Source of the DNA: an uncultured Bacteroidales bacterium
GTDB lineage: Bacteria; Bacteroidota; Bacteroidia; Bacteroidales; F082
Assembly: GCA_937902805.1 (NCBI GenBank)
Contig: CALEMB010000201.1
Span: forward strand, 1 to 8,228
Length of the DNA: 8,228 nt
Direction: 5' to 3'
The notes under the pieces are model-generated. The model saw only the letters and a program-made list of their open reading frames with translations, did no database searches and was not told the DNA's origin. Positions 5,113 through 8,228 of this stretch are shown here, in pieces; the stretch's first letter is position 1, and each line of letters opens with the position of its first letter. The translations under genes were made by a program, and so were the position numbers.

Positions 5113-5879
5113 GATTTTCTGCGCTGGCGCACAGCCTCAAAGGTGACGATGGCGGTGGTCACCGACACATTGAGCGAGTCGGCGATGCCGTTCATGGGGA
5201 TGATGATGTTTTGGTCGGCGGCCTCAACCCAAGCGTCGGAGATGCCCGTGGCCTCGGTGCCCATGACGAGGGCTGAGGCTTTGCGGAAGTCCGCGTCGAG
5301 GTAGTCGATGGAGGCCTTCAGATAGGTGCAGTAAATGGTGATGCCGTTCTTTTTCAGCCAGTTGATGCACTCTTCTGTGGAGCAGGCATAGACGGGCACG
5401 CTGAAGAGGCAGCCTATGCTGGCGCGTATCGCGTTGGGGTTGTAGAGGTCGGTGGCGGGGTCGGCGATGATGACGGCATCGACACCTGCGGCATCGGCGG
5501 TGCGCATCACAGCACCAAGGTTGCCTGGTTTCTCCACAGTCTCCAAGACGATGATCAAAGCATCTTTCCTTGGCTTGAACTCGCTGAGGCTCTTGTATTT
5601 AGGCTTGGCTACAGCCAGCAGCCCGTCGCTGCCCTCCCGGTAGGCAATTTTGTCGAAGACTTCTTCGGTGACGGTCTCGGTAAACTCAGCTGTTATATGA
5701 TTGGGTGTGCGCAGCAGAGGCTCGCAGACATACAGTTGTTCGATTTTGAAGCCGCAGGCCTGTGCACGCTCAATCTCCCGCTGTCCCTCAATGAGGATGC
5801 GGTTTTGTTCGCGACGCTCACTTGCTTTCTGCAATTTGACAAGGTTCTTTATCTTGGGGTTGGTTTTGCTGGTAATCAT
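5109..5879 (-). CDS. SpoU/TrmH-family RNA 2'-O-ribose methyltransferase
   Basis: A 256-residue cytoplasmic enzyme that would transfer a methyl group from S-adenosylmethionine to a ribose 2'-OH in rRNA or tRNA. The N-terminal third (about 1-95) is the substrate-binding domain, with the typical LVKLQKASERREQNRILIEG opening (13-32). The C-terminal SPOUT knot domain carries all three motifs: EKPGNLGAVMRTADAAG (116-132) with Asn120 and catalytic Arg126, VMGTEATGIS (205-214), and IPMNGIADSLNVSVTTAI (227-244). Length and motifs are complete. It resembles the RlmB/TsnR-like group, but the target nucleotide cannot be assigned. It is the first gene of an operon with the EamA permease (4-bp overlap). 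Its promoter box TAATTTTG (5899-5906, minus) faces the promoter of the AraC-type regulator. Confidence 0.93.
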   Translation of the reverse strand: MITSKTNPKIKNLVKLQKASERREQNRILIEGQREIERAQACGFKIEQLYVCEPLLRTPNHITAEFTETVTEEVFDKIAYREGSDGLLAVAKPKYKSLSEFKPRKDALIIVLETVEKPGNLGAVMRTADAAGVDAVIIADPATDLYNPNAIRASIGCLFSVPVYACSTEECINWLKKNGITIYCTYLKASIDYLDADFRKASALVMGTEATGISDAWVEAADQNIIIPMNGIADSLNVSVTTAIVTFEAVRQRRKS

Positions 5880-5894
5880 AATTTATTGTTTGTG

Positions 5895-5929
5895 GGCGCA
5901 AAATTAAGAAAAATTCCTATTTTTGCGCC
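5895..5929. promoter_or_regulatory. Overlapping divergent promoters with a 9-bp inverted repeat
   Basis: On the plus strand TATTTTTG at 5918-5925 serves the AraC-type gene. On the minus strand TAATTTTG (5899-5906) serves the methyltransferase operon. Both match TAnnTTTG and both continue CGCC, so GGCGCAAAA (5895-5903) and TTTTGCGCC (5921-5929) form a perfect 9-bp inverted repeat 17 nt apart. Each box falls in the region where the -33 contact of the other promoter should lie, so the two promoters probably cannot be occupied together. Confidence 0.7.
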
Positions 5930-5952
5930 TCTCAATGGTAAGCTGTTCCGAA

Positions 5953-7674
5953 ATGAAAGCATCACGCATCATCATATCATTCTTTGTTCTGGCTTTCATG
6001 CTGTTAGGCTGCACGGGCGGTGGTTCTTCCGACTCGGGTGGAGGTCGCGTCGCGCAACCTTCTGACACGCTCTACACCCAGGAAACGGCTATGGAAGCCT
6101 ACGCCTTCGACCCCGACAGAGCCCTGCTGATTATCGACTCGGCTGAAATCGTGGGTAACATGTCGGCTGTTGATGCCGACGTGCTGCGGGCCAAGGTGTA
6201 TTCATGGACGTGCGAGGAGATGAACTACGACACCGCCATCCTGATTGGCGAAAGGCTGATGCAGCATAAAACTGTTGTGGAGAATGCTGATTTGCAGGAA
6301 GATGTGCTTGAAATCCTGCTGAATGCCTGTCGGTTGAGGAAAGACTATGAGCAGGCCCTGCATTGGGCCACCGTGCTTGGCGGCCTCTGTCTCAGCCGAG
6401 GTGAGACGACAGAAGCCCTGCGCATCGATGCCGAGATAGGCACATTGCTCATCCGCATCGGTCAGCAGGAGGAAGGCTTTTCGAAGCTTGACTCTGTCGT
6501 CGGGCAGCTTGAGGGTAAGCGGAAGTTCAACGAAATGGACGCCATGATAATCGCCTTAAAGCGCAAGGCTGAAATCTGCATAGAAAAAGAACGCTTTGCT
6601 GATGTGATACCTGTTGCACGGCACATGCTCGACCTGCTTGACGACTTTGAGCATCATGCCGAGAGTTTCCACGACGGCACTGTCCGCGAACCTTCGGAGG
6701 ACGATCGTCCCGAATACATCGATTTCTATCGTGGCAAAGCCTACGGCTATTTGTCGGCTGCCTACGCCAAGTCGGGCGAAAGCGCAAAGGCGAGGGAATT
6801 TCTTGCCCTCTATGACCAAACGTTTGCCGGACATAGTCTCACGGGGCGATTCATGATAGCCCCGACCTTGAGAAAACTCGGGGAATATGACCGTGTTTTG
6901 GCCGTCTACGATGAAGTGGAGCAGCAGTTGGGCACCGACACGTTGAACGCGAATTACGTTGAAATACTCCGTGGCCGTGCCGAAATCCTTGATGCACAGG
7001 GTCTCAGAGATGCATCAAAAGCCTATTGGAAACGGTATGCCGTGCTTGACAAGCAACTCACTGAAAACATGTTACAGGGCAAAGCCCACCTTTACGCCGT
7101 TCGATTCCAAGTCTCGGAGCAGCAGCGCGAGATTGAACGGAAGACCGCTCACATCCGCGCCAGCCAGCGCATTATTCTGGCCGTGGTTTGGGTCTTGCTG
7201 ATTACAATTGCCTTCTCGGTTTATACTATTTATCAAAAGCGCAAGTTGGCTGAGAAGAACGTCGCAATGGTGAAGTTGATTGACGCAATGGAGAAACAAA
7301 ACCAATTGCAGGCCTGTCAGGTGGAGAATTATGAAGAAGAGTTCGTTTTGTTCAGCCAGATGGAAAGCCGCATCCGTGCGGAACACCTCTACGCCGAGCA
7401 AGGCGTCCAACGGGACGAGATTTCCGAGGTGCTTGGCATGAAGCGTGAAACCATCAACTATCTTCTCAACAAATTCGCAGGTGGCATCTCCATTCCTGCC
7501 TATCTCAACAACATCCGTCTTTCTGAGGCTTGCAGACTGCTTCGTGAGCAGCCTGAGGCCACCGTGTCCTATGTTGCCGACCAGGTGGGGCTCAGCTTGC
7601 GCAACCTACAGCGACTCTTCCGCGAGCAATACGGCATGAGTCCCTCCGAATACCGCCTTTCCCTCAAACAATAA
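5953..7674 (+). CDS. Membrane-anchored TPR-AraC transcriptional regulator
   Basis: The open frame reaches back to 5923, but that TTG lies inside the promoter -7 box (5918-5925). I therefore place the start at ATG 5953 (573 residues); ATG 5935 is possible but leaves almost no leader. From this start the protein opens with MKASRIIISFFVLAFMLLGC, a lipoprotein-type signal with lipobox LLGC (Cys20), then a Gly/Ser linker (21-33). Residues about 34-390 are helical repeats resembling tetratricopeptide repeats, such as the YEQALHWATVLGGLCLSRGE type. A short coiled coil precedes one transmembrane helix (about 407-427, ILAVVWVLLITIAFSVYTIY), followed by basic residues (KRK), so the C-terminus is cytoplasmic. 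A second coiled coil leads to a complete AraC HTH domain (about 475-573), ending VADQVGLSLRNLQRLFREQYG and MSPSEYR. Known Bacteroidetes regulators of this build couple an external sensor to DNA binding. Ligand and targets are unknown. The adjacent promoters and repeats are candidate sites. Confidence 0.88.
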   Translation: MKASRIIISFFVLAFMLLGCTGGGSSDSGGGRVAQPSDTLYTQETAMEAYAFDPDRALLIIDSAEIVGNMSAVDADVLRAKVYSWTCEEMNYDTAILIGERLMQHKTVVENADLQEDVLEILLNACRLRKDYEQALHWATVLGGLCLSRGETTEALRIDAEIGTLLIRIGQQEEGFSKLDSVVGQLEGKRKFNEMDAMIIALKRKAEICIEKERFADVIPVARHMLDLLDDFEHHAESFHDGTVREPSEDDRPEYIDFYRGKAYGYLSAAYAKSGESAKAREFLALYDQTFAGHSLTGRFMIAPTLRKLGEYDRVLAVYDEVEQQLGTDTLNANYVEILRGRAEILDAQGLRDASKAYWKRYAVLDKQLTENMLQGKAHLYAVRFQVSEQQREIERKTAHIRASQRIILAVVWVLLITIAFSVYTIYQKRKLAEKNVAMVKLIDAMEKQNQLQACQVENYEEEFVLFSQMESRIRAEHLYAEQGVQRDEISEVLGMKRETINYLLNKFAGGISIPAYLNNIRLSEACRLLREQPEATVSYVADQVGLSLRNLQRLFREQYGMSPSEYRLSLKQ

Positions 7675-7685
7675 CGCACTTGATT

Positions 7686-7734
7686 GCGACATAACGGCTT
7701 TTTCATGCGACAATTTGGCTTGCGCATAGCGACA
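7686..7734 (+). promoter_or_regulatory. Three phased GCGACA repeats downstream of the AraC-type gene
   Basis: GCGACA occurs at 7686-7691, 7707-7712 and 7729-7734, spaced 21 and 22 bp; the last two extend to GCGACAATTTGGC. Direct half-sites about 21 bp apart are what AraC-type proteins often bind. The run lies just after the AraC-type gene and before the promoter of the 70-residue protein. The operator role is inference; part of the pattern belongs to repeat copy B. Confidence 0.3.
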
Positions 7735-7765
7735 ATTTGGCGAAAAGCCAAATTGTCGCTATGCT
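7711..7765 (+). repeat. 55-bp palindrome-bearing repeat, copy B
   Basis: Identical to 1-55 and in the same orientation. The 18-bp perfect stem is 7724-7741 with 7747-7764. The left flank shows that the 13-mer GCGACAATTTGGC is present twice directly (7707-7719, 7729-7741) and once inverted (7747-7759), so two alternative hairpins are possible. It lies 36 bp after the AraC-type stop codon and 28 bp before the next promoter box. No T-run follows. Confidence 0.9.
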
Positions 7766-7780
7766 AGTAATGTGTAATAG

Positions 7781-7800
7781 TTTGCTTTGGTGTATTTTTG
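7781..7800 (+). promoter_or_regulatory. Promoter of the 70-residue protein gene
   Basis: TATTTTTG at 7793-7800 matches the -7 consensus. TTTG at 7781-7784 is too close (8 nt) to act as the usual -33 element. The transcript would begin near 7804, about 22 nt before the ATG at 7826. The surrounding sequence is shared with 56-101. Confidence 0.6.
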
Positions 7801-7825
7801 TAGCTTAATTTTCAAAATATAGCTT

Positions 7826-8038
7826 ATGTCGTTGAAAGCCTTTTTTCACAATTTGAGATATGGTTCCTACCAGAACTCCCGCAATGCGGCGATTTATGAA
7901 CGAATCGCAAAGAGCAAAAACGTATCGCCTCAGCATGTCTACGAAATTGCCCACGGGAAAAAAACGCAGACGCGAGAAGACCAATCCATTTTTGAGGAGT
8001 TGCTGGCAAAAGGCATCATCGTAAACAAGTATGTTTAA
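7826..8038 (+). CDS. Small conserved-type protein with HTH-like core
   Basis: A 70-residue, basic protein without signal peptide or membrane segment. NAAIYERIAKSKNVSPQHVYEIAHGK (about 20-45) reads like a short helix-turn-helix: helix, turn at NVSP, then a second helix ending in a basic HGKK stretch. The end, IFEELLAKGIIV, is a further helix. I recall similar short proteins in Bacteroidales genomes annotated as hypothetical, but cannot name a family. The start follows a promoter box by about 25 bp, and an in-frame stop at 8036-8038 ends it. It may be a DNA- or RNA-binding protein. It follows the AraC-type regulator but has its own promoter. A partial gene follows after 126 bp of mostly repetitive DNA. 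Confidence 0.75.
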   Translation: MSLKAFFHNLRYGSYQNSRNAAIYERIAKSKNVSPQHVYEIAHGKKTQTREDQSIFEELLAKGIIVNKYV

Positions 8039-8054
8039 ATGCAGAATGAGGAAC

Positions 8055-8156
8055 CTTTAAATCTTGAAATCTGAAATCTTGAAATCCTGAAATCTGAAAT
8101 CTTTAAATCTTTAAATCTTTAAATCATTAAATCATTAAATCATTAAATCATTAAAT
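8055..8156 (+). repeat. AT-rich tandem repeat of 13 units, 7-8 bp each
   Basis: Thirteen head-to-tail units run up to the leader of the next gene. They are CTTTAAAT, CTTGAAAT, CTGAAAT, CTTGAAAT, CCTGAAAT and CTGAAAT, then three CTTTAAAT and four CATTAAAT. The 3' half is perfectly periodic at 8 bp (8101-8156). No -7 box is seen in 8039-8164, so the tract lies in the leader or upstream control region of the gene at 8165. Confidence 0.9.
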
Positions 8157-8164
8157 CTAAAACT

Positions 8165-8228
8165 ATGAAAATCAACAAACCTCGCTATGAGGCTCCCCAG
8201 GCGGAGATCATAGCCCTCGAGCACCAAG
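8165..8228 (+). CDS. 5' end of a gene truncated by the window edge
   Basis: ATG at 8165 opens a frame that continues to the end of the window: 21 codons, MKINKPRYEAPQAEIIALEH and one more. There is no signal peptide in the visible part. The YEAPxAEII-type opening is reminiscent of short proteins common in Prevotella-like genomes, but the family cannot be named from so little. The start sits 8 bp after the tandem repeat. The gene may be cotranscribed with the 70-residue protein gene. Confidence 0.5.
   Translation, partial: MKINKPRYEAPQAEIIALEHQ

Noticed and set aside
5923..5952. TTG at 5923 as start of the AraC-type regulator
   Set aside because: The codon lies within the -7 promoter box (5918-5925), upstream of where the transcript should begin.
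1..7765. The two 55-bp repeats as ends of a composite transposon
   Set aside because: No transposase or recombinase gene lies in the window, the copies are direct repeats with internal hairpins rather than inverted termini, and no target duplication can be shown.
8055..8156. Tandem repeat considered as a CRISPR array
   Set aside because: Units are 7-8 bp with no spacers between them, and no cas genes are present.

Overview
The window reads as chromosomal DNA of a Bacteroidales bacterium, probably near Prevotellaceae. At least five intergenic sites match the Bacteroidetes housekeeping -7 box TAnnTTTG, and ribosome binding sites are mostly weak or absent. The gene families (TPR/transmembrane/AraC regulator, secreted EEP nuclease-like protein, Bacteroidales-type EamA permease) also fit. 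The lineage is inferred from style, not from a marker gene.

Layout from left to right. Positions 1-334 are non-coding and hold a 55-bp palindrome-bearing repeat (copy A), a decayed promoter-like segment and the promoter of a small XRE/HigA-like regulator (335-622). After a strong terminator and a gene-free stretch comes an Hsp20 chaperone gene on the minus strand (967-1386). The 384-bp gap that follows contains two dispersed repeats and the promoter of an MFS transporter (1771-2964). Next is a secreted endonuclease/exonuclease/phosphatase-family protein (3066-4028). A strong promoter and an intrinsic terminator then enclose a gene-less ~108-nt interval, a candidate small RNA. Converging on it is a minus-strand two-gene operon: a SpoU/TrmH-type RNA 2'-O-methyltransferase (5109-5879), overlapping by 4 bp an EamA-family permease (4165-5112). 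Divergent from that operon is a long regulator (5953-7674) with a lipoprotein-type signal, periplasmic TPR-like region, one transmembrane helix and a C-terminal AraC DNA-binding domain. After it come copy B of the 55-bp repeat, a 70-residue small protein gene (7826-8038), a tract of 13 AT-rich 7-8 bp tandem units, and the first 21 codons of a further gene running off the end.

The genes do not form one obvious pathway. They look like independent housekeeping and accessory units, most with their own promoter. The most unusual layer is the intergenic DNA. Palindromic repeats of two families sit 28-38 bp upstream of four promoter-like sites. In both families the similarity between copies continues through the promoter, as if palindrome plus promoter were one repeated module. 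A third member of one family lies in frame inside the EamA gene and encodes an extra hydrophilic loop. I see no CRISPR array, transposase, tRNA, rRNA, prophage or recognisable defence system.
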